Of a DNA stretch of 64,000 nt, positions 17,376 through 26,426 are shown one piece after another. The notes beneath the pieces are model-generated. The model was not told the origin of the DNA, searched no databases, and worked only from the letters and a program-made list of their open reading frames with translations. A program made the translations under genes and the position numbers. This stretch comes from JAEUHM01 sp964538625 (GTDB taxonomy: Bacteria; Verrucomicrobiota; Verrucomicrobiia; Verrucomicrobiales; Verrucomicrobiaceae): positions 1 to 64,000 of the forward strand of contig CAZIGH010000009.1 in assembly GCA_964538625.1 (NCBI GenBank), in the 5' to 3' direction. Numbering within the stretch: the stretch's first letter is position 1; each line of letters opens with the position of its first letter.

Positions 17376-18628
17376 GAGTTGACCTTGGATAAAATGATGT
17401 CTGCGGCGCGTGTGCCAGAGAGCAAAGCGCCGTTGATGGTAGGATCTTCAGTGTAGTCACCGCAGCGGTAAATACCTGGGCGCACCTCTCCTGCCAGTGA
17501 GCCATCTCCCACGTTCATCTGACGGGCGGCGGGCACGGCGTTTCGGATCTGATACGTGCGCAAGTGCCGCCAGCGGCTCGCCGACTCACCGAACCAACCC
17601 CTCATCTGTTCCCTCACCACATCCTCAAGCTCCACACTAGAGGGCGAGCCGATAATGGAGCAAGAAATCAAGTGCTGCCCCGGTGGCGCATAATCTGAGG
17701 AAACGGCCGACAGCACACAGGCATGATTGACCGGACCACGCAGATCTCCGTCCAGATGCAGCACTGGCTCCGCGTCCAGCCGCTCGTCTGTGGCGAAATA
17801 CAGGCAAGTCGTGCTTCGGGTGCGCAGCGGGCGCGTCGCAGTCAGCTCTGGGAGGAGCGCCGAAGCAGCGTCCTCATCTGTGGCCACCAGGATGTGCTCG
17901 GCACGTATGACCTCGCCAGAGTCCAGCGTCAGTTCTCCGGCACGCAGCGCCGTCACGCGGCGGTTGAAATGAAGGAAACTCGCTGGCAGCTGCTTCGCCA
18001 TGTGACGGGGTATCTCCTGCATTCCCCTGGCCGGCAGTGCCGTGCCTCCACGGTCAAACATTGAGAAAACAAACTCAAACAAGCGGGCATCCGTCGTCAG
18101 TTCTCGATCCAAAAATACGCCTCCGAAAAAGGGACGCAGAAACCGCTCCCGGAACACCTCAGAGAAACCCCAGTCTCGCAAATAACCATCTGTGGACTGA
18201 CGCGGCCCATGCCTGGGAACCTGTCGCAGACCGAAGACGTGCTTTCGCAGAAGCATGGTGAACACTTTGTCACGCCACGGCACGATCTTGTCACGGATGC
18301 TGCGGAATGCGTCTCCTGGATGGTGAATGGGATCAGCCAAGCGATGCACCTGCCCCGCCCAGTGGACCAATGAACCGCGGTAGAAGGGGCGCAAGTCCAG
18401 CTCCTCGTAGTCCAGCAGCTTCCTCGCACGCGGGTAACCCGGCAAAAATACCTGAAAGCCGCGGTCCAGCCGAAACCCTTCAACCATGTCCGTTCGCAAA
18501 CGCCCACCAGGCTCATCGGATGCTTCAAAAAGCACAAACGAATGCCCCGCCTGGTGCAAACGAGCCGCTGCGGCCAGGCCTGAGAGGCCTGCACCAATGA
18601 TCGCGATGCTGGGTTTGCCGTGGGCCAT
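17372..18628 (-). CDS. FAD/NAD(P)-dependent amine oxidase-type oxidoreductase
   Basis: A 418-aa flavoprotein of the protoporphyrinogen oxidase/phytoene desaturase-like superfamily. The N-terminus has the Rossmann motif IIGAGLSGLAAAARLHQAG, the acidic end VLFEASDEPGGRLRT (GGR motif), and the segment RLDRGFQVFLPGYP seen in uncharacterised carotenoid-desaturase-like oxidases. The C-terminal FAD-binding motif is GIYRCGDYTEDPTINGAL. It is coupled by a 4-bp overlap to the secreted TIM-barrel protein. The substrate is unknown; the family includes enzymes acting on amines, porphyrins and carotenoids. Confidence 0.82.
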   Translation of the reverse strand: MAHGKPSIAIIGAGLSGLAAAARLHQAGHSFVLFEASDEPGGRLRTDMVEGFRLDRGFQVFLPGYPRARKLLDYEELDLRPFYRGSLVHWAGQVHRLADPIHHPGDAFRSIRDKIVPWRDKVFTMLLRKHVFGLRQVPRHGPRQSTDGYLRDWGFSEVFRERFLRPFFGGVFLDRELTTDARLFEFVFSMFDRGGTALPARGMQEIPRHMAKQLPASFLHFNRRVTALRAGELTLDSGEVIRAEHILVATDEDAASALLPELTATRPLRTRSTTCLYFATDERLDAEPVLHLDGDLRGPVNHACVLSAVSSDYAPPGQHLISCSIIGSPSSVELEDVVREQMRGWFGESASRWRHLRTYQIRNAVPAARQMNVGDGSLAGEVRPGIYRCGDYTEDPTINGALLSGTRAADIILSKVNS

Positions 18629-18704
18629 GCGCTTGAGCTGGCTGTCACGATGGGCGGCGCCGCAAAAGATGCAAGCGCTCCTCGTGAGCCGGATGTTTGC
18701 TCAA

Positions 18705-18779
18705 TGGTGCGCGGTACAGGGTTCGAACCTGTGGCCCCCACCATGTCAAGGTGATGCTCTACCACTGAGCTAACCGCGC
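18705..18779 (-). tRNA. tRNA-Val (anticodon GAC)
   Basis: A complete minus-strand cloverleaf of 75 nt including an encoded CCA. The acceptor stem is GCGCGGT/ACCGCGC with discriminator A, the D-arm is GCTC..GAGC, the anticodon stem is TCACC/GGTGG around TTGACAT (anticodon GAC), and the T-arm is ACAGG-TTCGAAC-CCTGT. It decodes GUC/GUU valine codons. Confidence 0.96.
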
Positions 18780-18921
18780 GTCTCCGTTACCGGGTGGATT
18801 CCATACGATGGCCTGCCGTCTGCCGCAAATGGATTTTCATTCACCAAAGTGATGGCCAGCAAGCAGTCCAAACTCATTTTCTCGCTTCCAGAAGGGTTCT
18901 GCCTCGGTCACTTTACCCTTC

Positions 18922-20970
18922 ATGCTCCACCCTCTAGTGCCAGGCGTTCTCACCCTGCTACTCGCAGCGTCCCCGCTGCTTGCACAGTCCGTGCTCCGCT
19001 CAGCACGCGAAGTCCGCGAACTCAGTGCCACGGAAGCGGCAGAGGGACGCACGGCTCACCTCGAAGTGAACGTGGTCTTTGTAGAATCGCCAGGCACGGT
19101 CTTTGTTCAGGACGACAGCGGCTCCACCTTTCTCCGCAGCAAAAATCCCATCCCAACCCTGAAAAGGGGTGACCTCATCCGCGCCACGGGTAAAACATTT
19201 CCAGGACTCTTCCTCCCCGGAGTGGAGATCGACTCGCTGGAACTCGTAGGCCCGGGCAAGCTGCGCACACCGCCACAAGTGGTTTATGACGACCTCATGT
19301 CTGCCAAATACCACTACGCAGAAGTGCAGCTGCAAGGCGTAGGCAGACGCATAGAGGCCCTAGGGGATACCAAGTCTGTTCTCAAACTCGGCACGGGACG
19401 CCAAGTGATCGAAGTGCGTGTGGACGCGCCGCCTACAGACGCTCCGACCAGTCTCCTGGATGCAGAACTCAATGTCCGCGGACTTGCAGCAGGTGGCATC
19501 AATGACCGGCGTCAACTTGTGTTTCCCTACCTCCGCCTGCGTGACTGGTCGCAGATCACCATCATCTCCCCTGCCCCAGAGATGGACAGCATGCCACTCT
19601 CCACCGCAGATCAGCTCATGTCCTTCGGCTCTGCACTGACATCTGCGAGAAGAGTCAAGCTGCTAGGCACGGTGCTCGCAGCCTTTCACCCCTCACGCCT
19701 CTACGTCAGAAGCGAGGTGCCTGGAAAAGACAATGCATTGAGTTCCACTCTCGCTTTCGCCGTTTACACCACCCATGGCCTCGAAGACTTCCAGCCCGGT
19801 CAGCGAGTCATGATCGCAGGCTTTCCTTTCATGGACCGTTACAGCGCCGCACTTGGTGATGCCCAGGTCACCCATGTGGATGATCCATATCCAACCACAC
19901 TTCCTCAACCTCTCGACATCGATCTCCCCGCGCTGAACAGCGGCGTTCACGACGGCGACTTGGTCAGACTCTCCGGCACGCTGGAGGCAGCGTTCACCAC
20001 AGCCAGCCACACCGAACTGGTCCTGCGTACGGCAGAGGGAGAGTTCCGGGCCTGGATTCCGCAAGCCTTCGACACTCCGGAACAAGGCTCCACGCTGAAG
20101 GTCTCCGGCATCTGCGAGGTGGACGGCACCGTCAGCGACCGCGGCTTCCGCTCCCTACCCGCCTCAGTTCGTGTGCTCCTTCGCGGCATGGATGATCTTC
20201 ACCTCCTGCAATCCCCGCCCTGGTGGACGGCCGAACGGCTTCTGCTAGCACTAGGCTCCACGCTGGTGCTTCTCGTTCTGTCCGGCGCATGGATCGCACT
20301 GCTGCAACGCCAGGTAGCTAGACAGACCGAGACCATTCGAGGTCAGATCGCTCACGAAGCAGTGCTGGAGGAACGCCAGCGGATCGCACGCGAGTTCCAT
20401 GACACCCTGGAGCAAGAACTCGCAGGACTTTCATTGCGGCTGGATGCGGCAAGCACGCGGACGCTCGATGACAAGGCTCTCAGCCTGCTGAGCACCTCCC
20501 GCCACCTTGTCTCACGGATCCAGTCCGAGGCTCGCAACCTCGTGGCCGACCTGCGTGCCGACATGGACGGCACCGGAAACCTGGGCTCAGCCCTCAAGGA
20601 ACTCGCTGACCGCACCTCTTTTGGATCCACTTCAGTAGAAGCCATCGTGGCTGAAGACTTGCCAGAGCTCCCAGCTCATCTGGTCCATCACCTGCGCATG
20701 GTCGCCCAAGAGACCGTGACGAATGCACTCAAGCACGCCAGGGCGCATCACATCCAGCTTCACCTCAGTCACCTAGGCCACCTCCTCACCCTCGAGGTGC
20801 GAGACGACGGCGTGGGACTCGTCGATCTAGCCGACACCTTGGGAAAACCCGGACACTTTGGCTGCATGGGCATCCGAGAGCGCTGCCGGAGCATCGGCGC
20901 GGATGTTCAGTGGACTGGAGCAGATGGCTGCGGCACCTGTGTGAAGATCTCCCTTCCCCTCTCCTCGTAA
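18922..20970 (+). CDS. NarL-type sensor histidine kinase with OB-like extracytoplasmic domains
   Basis: A 682-aa membrane sensor kinase. The signal peptide/first anchor spans residues 1-22. The extracytoplasmic region (about 25-430) appears to hold serial OB-fold-like beta units with the recurring pattern FVQDDSGSTF...LKRGDLIRATGK, again around LYVRSEVPG...FQPGQRVMIAG and ELVLRTAEGEF...GSTLKVSG. One membrane span lies at about 437-460. A short coiled linker leads to a HisKA_3 dimerisation helix with phospho-His in REFHDTLEQ (H493) and a HATPase domain (ETVTNALKHA, DDGVGL, GCMGIRERC). It pairs with the response regulator 10 bp downstream. The ligand is unknown; OB-like units suggest oligosaccharide, nucleic acid or peptide sensing, which is inference. 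Confidence 0.88.
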   Translation: MLHPLVPGVLTLLLAASPLLAQSVLRSAREVRELSATEAAEGRTAHLEVNVVFVESPGTVFVQDDSGSTFLRSKNPIPTLKRGDLIRATGKTFPGLFLPGVEIDSLELVGPGKLRTPPQVVYDDLMSAKYHYAEVQLQGVGRRIEALGDTKSVLKLGTGRQVIEVRVDAPPTDAPTSLLDAELNVRGLAAGGINDRRQLVFPYLRLRDWSQITIISPAPEMDSMPLSTADQLMSFGSALTSARRVKLLGTVLAAFHPSRLYVRSEVPGKDNALSSTLAFAVYTTHGLEDFQPGQRVMIAGFPFMDRYSAALGDAQVTHVDDPYPTTLPQPLDIDLPALNSGVHDGDLVRLSGTLEAAFTTASHTELVLRTAEGEFRAWIPQAFDTPEQGSTLKVSGICEVDGTVSDRGFRSLPASVRVLLRGMDDLHLLQSPPWWTAERLLLALGSTLVLLVLSGAWIALLQRQVARQTETIRGQIAHEAVLEERQRIAREFHDTLEQELAGLSLRLDAASTRTLDDKALSLLSTSRHLVSRIQSEARNLVADLRADMDGTGNLGSALKELADRTSFGSTSVEAIVAEDLPELPAHLVHHLRMVAQETVTNALKHARAHHIQLHLSHLGHLLTLEVRDDGVGLVDLADTLGKPGHFGCMGIRERCRSIGADVQWTGADGCGTCVKISLPLSS

Positions 20971-20980
20971 TCTGAGTCTC

Positions 20981-21607
20981 ATGGCTGCACCGCTCATCAA
21001 GCTTCTGCTCGTAGATGACCACTTTGTGGTTCGCAGTGGACTGGCCGCATCTTTGGAACTTGAAGAGGATCTTGTCGTAGTGGGAGAGAGCGAAAACGGC
21101 AGCGACGTCATATCCCTCTTCAGCAGACTCAAGCCAGATGTCGTGTTGCTGGATCTGCAGCTCCCTGACAAGAGCGGCATAGAGGTGACTGCTCACTTGC
21201 TCAAGGCGCATCCCGCTGCGCGAGTGCTCATCTTTTCCACCTTTGCACGCGATGACGAGATCCTGGCCGCACTCCGGGCTGGCGCACTGGGGTACCTGCA
21301 AAAGTCCGCCTCACGCGAGGCCCTGCTGCGCGCCATCCGCTTTACGGCGAAAGGAGCGCGGAACCTTCCCGAAGAGGTGGCCAGACGCCTCGAGCAGCGG
21401 CAGAGCGAACCGGAGATCACCATCCGTGAGCGCGAGATCCTTCAGCTCATCACACAGGGGAATGCCAACAAGGAAATCGCCGCCCAGCTTGGCATCTCAG
21501 AAGACACGGTGAAACAGCACGTCAGCCGCATCCTGGACAAACTCAGGGTAAAGGACCGCGCCCAAGCCACCGCTGAGGCGCTTCGGCGCGGCATTGTCAA
21601 AATGTAA
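20981..21607 (+). CDS. NarL/FixJ-family response regulator
   Basis: A 208-aa two-domain regulator. The receiver domain has the acidic pair DD at residues 12-13, phospho-acceptor D58 in VVLLDLQLP, and K in LQKSAS. The C-terminal LuxR-type HTH is complete (ITIREREILQLITQGNANKE, AAQLGISEDTVKQHVSRILDKL). It lies 10 bp after the histidine kinase stop, forming a two-component operon. Expected mechanism: phosphorylation by the upstream kinase, dimerisation and DNA binding. The target genes are unknown. Confidence 0.93.
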   Translation: MAAPLIKLLLVDDHFVVRSGLAASLELEEDLVVVGESENGSDVISLFSRLKPDVVLLDLQLPDKSGIEVTAHLLKAHPAARVLIFSTFARDDEILAALRAGALGYLQKSASREALLRAIRFTAKGARNLPEEVARRLEQRQSEPEITIREREILQLITQGNANKEIAAQLGISEDTVKQHVSRILDKLRVKDRAQATAEALRRGIVKM

Positions 21608-21619
21608 CCGCCAGAACCA

Positions 21620-23158
21620 TCAGTGCAGGAAGTGACGGTGGCCCGTGAAGCACATGGCCATGTCACGCTCGTTCGCTGCCGCTATGACCTCTTCATCCCT
21701 CATGCTGCCCCCAGGCTGAATGGCTGCCGTGGCTCCCGCTTCAGCTGCGGCTATGAGCCCGTCGGCAAAAGGGAACATCGCATCACTGGCGACCACGCTG
21801 CCCTTGAGTGAAAGCCCAGCCTCCTGCGCCTTCCATACCGCGATGCGGCAGGAATCCACGCGGCTCATCTGCCCGGCCCCGATGCCGAGCGTTCGGTCAT
21901 GCGAGGCAAACACAATGGCATTGCTCTTCACATGCTTCACCACACGCCACGCGAAACGCATGGCCTCAAGCTCCTCTCGAGTCGGTGGCCGCTGGGTCTT
22001 CACCTTGCTCTCCAAATCATCCAGCCCCAGAGCGCGAGGATCCGCATCCATCACCATCAGCCCGCCCGGCGCACTGCGAATCATCGGAGCGCTCAGCGCC
22101 TCAGGCACCGTCTCCAGCATTTGAATCAGTCTGAGGTTTTTCTTCTTCTGCAAGTGCGCCCGTGCATCCGCATCGAAGTCCGGCGCGATGATCACGTCCG
22201 TGAAGATTTCACTGATCAACTTGGCAAGTCCCAGCGTCATGGAGCGATTCGTGACGATGACCCCGCCAAACGGTGCCTGCTTGTCCGTCTCAAAGGCCTT
22301 CTCCCAAGCTTCCCTCAGATCCTCGTCCGCACAGCCCACGCCGCAGGGGTTCGTGTGCTTCAGTATGCAAACTGTGGGTCGGCGAAACTCCTGCACCACC
22401 CCTGCCGCCGCCTGAATATCGAGAATGTTTGTGTAGCTCAAGTCCTTCCCATGCAGCTTCACAAAATAATCCCCAAAGTTCCCATACAGCGCAGCCGCCT
22501 GATGAGGATTGTCCCCGTACCGCAGTTCGGAATAGAGAGGCAGGCTCACCGAAAATGTCTTCTGAGACTCCTGCTCTTTGTTGAGGAAAGCTGCGATGGC
22601 GCTGTCGTATGCAGAAGTGCGCTGGAACACCTTGCAAGCCAAGCGCTCCCGAGTGGACAGCTTGGTCTCACCGCCACTCTCTTTCATTTCAGCCAACACC
22701 ACCGCGTAATCCGCAGGGTCACTGATCACCGTGACCCACCTATGGTTCTTCGCAGCCGAACGCAGCATCGACGGTCCGCCGATGTCAATGTTTTCAATCG
22801 CCTCCTCCAGCGTCACCCCAGCCTTGGCAACCGTTTGCTCAAAGGGGTAAAGATTGATGGCCACGAGATCAATGACCGGAATGTCGTGCTTCCGTGCGTC
22901 ACGTACGTCCTCCTCATTGTCACGCCTCTGGAGCAAGCCGCCATGCACCTTCGGATGCAGCGTCTTCACCCGTCCGTCGAAAAGCTCAGGAAACTTCGTG
23001 TGCTCAGAGACATCCGTCACGGCAACACCGTTGTCCTTCAAATGCTTGGCCGTGCCACCTGTGGACAAAATTTCAACGCCAAGTTCAGCAAGACCCCGGG
23101 CAAAGTCCAGGATACCAGTTTTGTCAGAGACAGAGAGAAGCGCGCGTGTGATGGGCAT
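21620..23158 (-). CDS. purH: Bifunctional AICAR transformylase/IMP cyclohydrolase PurH
   Basis: A 512-aa enzyme for the last two steps of de novo IMP synthesis: formylation of AICAR by 10-formyl-THF, then ring closure. The N-terminal IMP cyclohydrolase domain begins ALLSVSDKTGILDFARGL, with LSTGGTAKHL and HPKVHGGLL. The transformylase domain carries the signature ILKHTNPCGVG and a C-terminal QPGGSMRDEEVI. Length and architecture are standard. It is convergent with the response regulator gene (12-bp gap). Confidence 0.95.
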   Translation of the reverse strand: MPITRALLSVSDKTGILDFARGLAELGVEILSTGGTAKHLKDNGVAVTDVSEHTKFPELFDGRVKTLHPKVHGGLLQRRDNEEDVRDARKHDIPVIDLVAINLYPFEQTVAKAGVTLEEAIENIDIGGPSMLRSAAKNHRWVTVISDPADYAVVLAEMKESGGETKLSTRERLACKVFQRTSAYDSAIAAFLNKEQESQKTFSVSLPLYSELRYGDNPHQAAALYGNFGDYFVKLHGKDLSYTNILDIQAAAGVVQEFRRPTVCILKHTNPCGVGCADEDLREAWEKAFETDKQAPFGGVIVTNRSMTLGLAKLISEIFTDVIIAPDFDADARAHLQKKKNLRLIQMLETVPEALSAPMIRSAPGGLMVMDADPRALGLDDLESKVKTQRPPTREELEAMRFAWRVVKHVKSNAIVFASHDRTLGIGAGQMSRVDSCRIAVWKAQEAGLSLKGSVVASDAMFPFADGLIAAAEAGATAAIQPGGSMRDEEVIAAANERDMAMCFTGHRHFLH

Positions 23159-23229
23159 GATAAAAAGTTGGGGGACGTGACTTACCTGCGGATTGGCGAG
23201 CGTGCAAACCCGAACACAACACGCCGAAG

Positions 23230-23682
23230 TCAGGGGGCCGGAATGCCTCCCGAGGCATTCGCTGGAGGTGGCGTGTAGCTCGGCCAGAACTTCCGCTGGC
23301 CAAACTCCAGATACTGATCCTCACCGCTCTTCACGAACAGTCTGCCTGCGGCGGCATCACTATCCGCAGAATAAACATACACCCTGCCCTGCTCTTCCCT
23401 TGCCACCTTCACCATCCGTTCGTCTTTGCGACTGACCGGATTGACCATCCTCCGGTAAAGCCCTTCACTCCGCCCCTCAAGACGCAGATTGCCCTCGTAG
23501 TAATCATTGTTGCCAAGGGAGCTGTAAAGCAGGTTGTCCCCCAGCCCGGTAGGATATTCCACCCACTCAAAAGCCGCCCGCTGCGCATGCACGCGCCAAG
23601 CAAAAAGCACTACCACCGGCATCAAGCATGACCATAGCAGCAGCAGCCTCCCCGGTGTCCCTCGACGAACGTTGTCCGACAT
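23230..23682 (-). CDS. Hypothetical membrane-anchored protein
   Basis: A 150-aa protein of no family I recognise. Residues 1-12 are basic, one hydrophobic segment (LLLLWSCLMPVVVLFAWRV, about 13-31) is likely an N-terminal anchor, and the remainder is a soluble, charged, mixed-structure domain ending in a Pro/Gly-rich tail (GGIPAP). The tail is probably extracytoplasmic. It lies 71 bp upstream of purH on the same strand and could share its transcript. The reading frame is intact with neighbour-like codon use. Confidence 0.6.
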   Translation of the reverse strand: MSDNVRRGTPGRLLLLWSCLMPVVVLFAWRVHAQRAAFEWVEYPTGLGDNLLYSSLGNNDYYEGNLRLEGRSEGLYRRMVNPVSRKDERMVKVAREEQGRVYVYSADSDAAAGRLFVKSGEDQYLEFGQRKFWPSYTPPPANASGGIPAP

Positions 23683-23899
23683 GCCGCCAAATCTGGCACG
23701 CAGCAGCTACCGCGCAACTCCCGTTCAAACTCCGAACCTCCTCCATTCGTGAAAGCCTTGGACAGACAATGCGAAAGCCCGAGGAAGCGAGCCAGAGCCC
23801 ATGTGTCAGACATCGCGAATGGGCCCCTTGCCCCACACACTTCAAGGCCAAACCAATGCCGACAACGAGAGCTTGCAACAAATCACCTCTGCTCACCGG

Positions 23900-24220
23900 C
23901 TAAGACTCCAGCACCGCCGTCGCGATTTCATCCCACAAGGCATCGATTTGACCGCTCTTCCGGGAAGGCCTACCTGCCCTGGAGAACCAATAGTCCGCAT
24001 TCCACTGATCACCCTCAATCAAGTGCAGAAGCGCGTGGACCCAGGAACCCATGGGTGTGTGAATCTCCTGAGCGATGTCATGAGCAGCAGCCCAATCCGC
24101 ATTGTGGGCGGAGTGTCCAGCCCTCTTCGCATACCACAGAGCCAGCGCTTCACCGGAAAGGAAATGCGGCGGAGACACATCACACCCCGCAGACGCGGCA
24201 AGCTCGGCGGCGGTCATCAC
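23900..24220 (-). CDS. Small conserved-looking hypothetical protein
   Basis: A 106-aa acidic soluble protein with no signal or membrane segment. Notable features are several His/Trp residues (HSAHNADWAAAHDIAQEIHT, HALLHLIEGDQWNADYWF), which suggest a helical bundle. The start is GTG at 24220 or ATG at 24217, directly abutting the MFS transporter stop (24221-24223), so it is probably translated from the transporter mRNA. No function is assigned. Downstream, 23683-23899 shows no credible gene. Confidence 0.6.
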   Translation of the reverse strand: MMTAAELAASAGCDVSPPHFLSGEALALWYAKRAGHSAHNADWAAAHDIAQEIHTPMGSWVHALLHLIEGDQWNADYWFSRAGRPSRKSGQIDALWDEIATAVLES

Positions 24221-25603
24221 TCAATCCTCCGGCAGAGGGCGTCCCTTGGTCTCAGGCAGGAACATCAGCGCGATGAGGCCCACCAGGAAAACCGCGCTCA
24301 TGTAGCTGCAAGCATCGCGGAAAGCGTCGATCTTCTCTGAGGTGGTCGTAGCACCCTTGGCCAGTGCCTGCTGAAGCAACCCCAGAGTGAAAGGGCCGCT
24401 CGCAGCCAGGAAGCGCCCCACATTGTAGCAGAAGCTCGTGCCCGTGCTGCGAAGCCGCGTAGGGAACAGCTCAGGAAGATAAATCGCAAATCCCGCAAAC
24501 AGCGCGAGCTGGAAGAAGCCCATAACGCCGCTCATCCAGATGTGCTGAATGCCATTGAAGGTCTGGAAGTAGCCGAGCGTGGCAGCCGCCGCGCCGATGA
24601 AGCCGATAGTGAAAGCAGACTTGCGACCGATCTTCTGGCACAGCCATGCAAAGGCGATCATGCCAAAAAACGCACCAATGTTCTGCACAATGCTGTTGAT
24701 GCCCTTCCAGTGTGCTTCTGCCGCCTTCACTTCTGCAGCGGGAAGGTTCTGCGCCTTAAGCGAGTTGGATATCACGTCTCCCACCAACTCCGGCGCGAAG
24801 AAACCGATACCCCAGAGACCAATGACACCCGAGATGCACAGCACCATGCCCAGCAGAGCCGGCTTCCTCCAGCGTGACTCGCCCAGCAGACTGCCGTAGG
24901 AACCCATCACCTTGCCGGCGAGCTTGCTGGCATCACGAGCCTTCACCCACTTCTCCGGCTCCTTTAGCTTGCTCTGAATGAAGACACACAGAAAGGCAGG
25001 TGCCGCCCCCATGAGGAAGGCGATCTTCCACGCCGTACCGGAACTGAGGGTGCCGGAGCCAATCATGCCTCCAATCCACATGCTGATGAGTCCCGCCGTG
25101 ATGTTGCCCACCGCAGAAAGCGCCTGAAGGAGGCCCAGCGCGCTGGCTCTTGCGTGGTCAGGCAGCGTGTCGGCCACCAAGGCGACAGCCAAGCCAAATA
25201 CGCCACCGACTCCCAGCCCCGTGATGAAGCGATAGATCGCAAAGTCAAGCCAGCCCGTGGACAAGGCTGACAGCCCGGTGAACACCGAATACAACAACAC
25301 CGTCAGCGTAAGCATCTTCGCGCGTCCATACTTGTCTCCCAGCGAACCAAAAATGAGCCCCCCAGTGGCCCAACCGGCCACGAAGATGGACGTGGCATAA
25401 CCTCCATAGGTCTTCACCTCCGTGGGGTCTGTTCCTGGCGGCAGTAGGTTTTCGAGCGCCTGATTGCGGAAGAGCAAGAAGATCTGCTGGTCAAGGCAGT
25501 CGAACATCCAGGCTAGGGATGCCATGCTGAAAACAAACCAGTGGTACGGCGTCAAAGTCTTGTACCATCGAACATTCGGTGCAGTTGTATCTGGCTGGCT
25601 CAT
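24221..25603 (-). CDS. Major facilitator superfamily transporter
   Basis: A 460-aa, 12-TM secondary transporter. The loop 2-3 signature is GSLGDKYGRAKML and the motif after TM5 region is present (RFITGLGVGGVFGLAVALVADTLP). The C-terminal half contains YLPELFPTRLRSTGTSFCYNVGR, typical of the sugar porter/aromatic acid:H+ symporter group. The ATG at 25603 is preferred; a longer frame from 25654 adds 17 residues without similarity. Substrate not determined. It is followed immediately by the small hypothetical gene, and its upstream side carries repeat copy 1 about 65 bp away. Confidence 0.87.
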   Translation of the reverse strand: MSQPDTTAPNVRWYKTLTPYHWFVFSMASLAWMFDCLDQQIFLLFRNQALENLLPPGTDPTEVKTYGGYATSIFVAGWATGGLIFGSLGDKYGRAKMLTLTVLLYSVFTGLSALSTGWLDFAIYRFITGLGVGGVFGLAVALVADTLPDHARASALGLLQALSAVGNITAGLISMWIGGMIGSGTLSSGTAWKIAFLMGAAPAFLCVFIQSKLKEPEKWVKARDASKLAGKVMGSYGSLLGESRWRKPALLGMVLCISGVIGLWGIGFFAPELVGDVISNSLKAQNLPAAEVKAAEAHWKGINSIVQNIGAFFGMIAFAWLCQKIGRKSAFTIGFIGAAAATLGYFQTFNGIQHIWMSGVMGFFQLALFAGFAIYLPELFPTRLRSTGTSFCYNVGRFLAASGPFTLGLLQQALAKGATTTSEKIDAFRDACSYMSAVFLVGLIALMFLPETKGRPLPED

Positions 25604-25667
25604 GCGGGCAGATGTTGGAGAGAAAGCCAGCATCTGGCAAACGCAAAACACCACCTTGCGCGACTCT

Positions 25668-25848
25668 TAGCCTGACTTATTCATGAAAGTCGTAGCGAGA
25701 CGCAGTGAAAGCCCGCAGTGGCAAGGCGGGCGCAGTTTTGAAAGGCTGAGTGCATTGGTGAATGCTCGATGCCTTTCAAAACAAGCCCAACGCCGCGAAT
25801 GCGGGCTTGCAGCAAGGCGCAGTAGCGTTTCATGAATAAGTCAGGTTA
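25668..25848. repeat. Palindromic MITE-like repeat, copy 1 (181 bp)
   Basis: The element has terminal inverted repeats CCTGACTTATTCATGAAA (25671-25688) and its perfect complement (25828-25845), with TA at both outer edges. A nested perfect 11-bp inverted repeat TTTTGAAAGGC/GCCTTTCAAAA (25736-25746, 25771-25781) and a third pair (AAGCCCGC/GCGGGCTT) let the whole unit fold into one long hairpin. It is non-coding and sits between divergent MFS and recO genes. By hand alignment it differs from copy 2 (35511-35691) at about 14 positions. Confidence 0.9.
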
Positions 25849-25873
25849 GGAACAGGGAATCCTTTGAAAGATT

Positions 25874-26422
25874 GTGGAAAAATCCAGCGCCATCGTCATC
25901 GGCAGACACCAGCTCACGGAGACCAGTCTCATCGTGCACTGGTGCACCGCAAGTCACGGCCTTCTTAAAACGGTCGCCAAGGGTGCGCTCCGGCCCAAGT
26001 CCGTCTTTGCCGGACGGCTAGACCTTTTTGTCTCCGCAGACATCCGCTGGACGCCCAGCCGCACCGGTGACCTGCACACTCTGGCTGAGGTGGCGCTCAC
26101 CGAACCCAGACTTCACCTCAGAGATACTTACTCCCGAGTTCTTGCCGCCACTTACCTGGTAAAGCTCGTCGAAATGAGCGTGGAGCGGGAGACACCTATC
26201 CCGGAGATTCATGACCTCCTGCACAAGGCGCTCGACTATCTTGTGACTCATAACCCCAGCATGCCATTGGTCGAACGCTTTGAACTCCGCCTCGCCGAGA
26301 CTCTGGGCCTCACCGGTGGAGCGGGACGCCCCATTGCAGCACTTCAATCCGTCGTCCACAAAGCGCTACCTGTTCAGCGAGCCCAACTCTGGCGCCACCT
26401 GAGCGCCGCCGCTCCGAAGTGA
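25874..26422 (+). CDS. recO: DNA repair protein RecO, short form
   Basis: A 182-aa RecO-like protein, the recombination mediator that helps load RecA on SSB-coated DNA with RecR. The N-terminal OB-fold is recognisable: AIVIGRHQLTETSLIVHWCT, GLLKTVAKGALRPKS and FAGRLDLF. A helical region follows with YLVKLVEMSVERE and LVERFELRLAETLGL. It starts with GTG at 25874, 26 bp after repeat copy 1. Typical RecO proteins are about 240 aa with a C-terminal zinc-binding segment (CxxC pairs); here that end is missing, so it is a short variant. It is convergent with nadD-nadK, with a 4-bp gap. Confidence 0.8.
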   Translation: MEKSSAIVIGRHQLTETSLIVHWCTASHGLLKTVAKGALRPKSVFAGRLDLFVSADIRWTPSRTGDLHTLAEVALTEPRLHLRDTYSRVLAATYLVKLVEMSVERETPIPEIHDLLHKALDYLVTHNPSMPLVERFELRLAETLGLTGGAGRPIAALQSVVHKALPVQRAQLWRHLSAAAPK

Positions 26423-26426
26423 ACGC

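Noticed and set aside
21899..23278. A 459-codon open frame on the + strand opposite purH
   Set aside because: It is the antisense shadow of purH, which has complete catalytic motifs; its product is His/Arg-rich with no recognisable domain.
23567..23896. A 109-codon minus-strand frame between the two small hypothetical genes
   Set aside because: It overlaps the 5' part of the membrane-anchored hypothetical gene in another frame and shows no coding character; 23683-23899 is left as intergenic.
25668..25848. Integron attC site interpretation of the palindromic repeats
   Set aside because: No GTTRRRY core sites at the ends, no integrase or cassette array nearby, and the TA-flanked perfect terminal repeats fit a MITE better.
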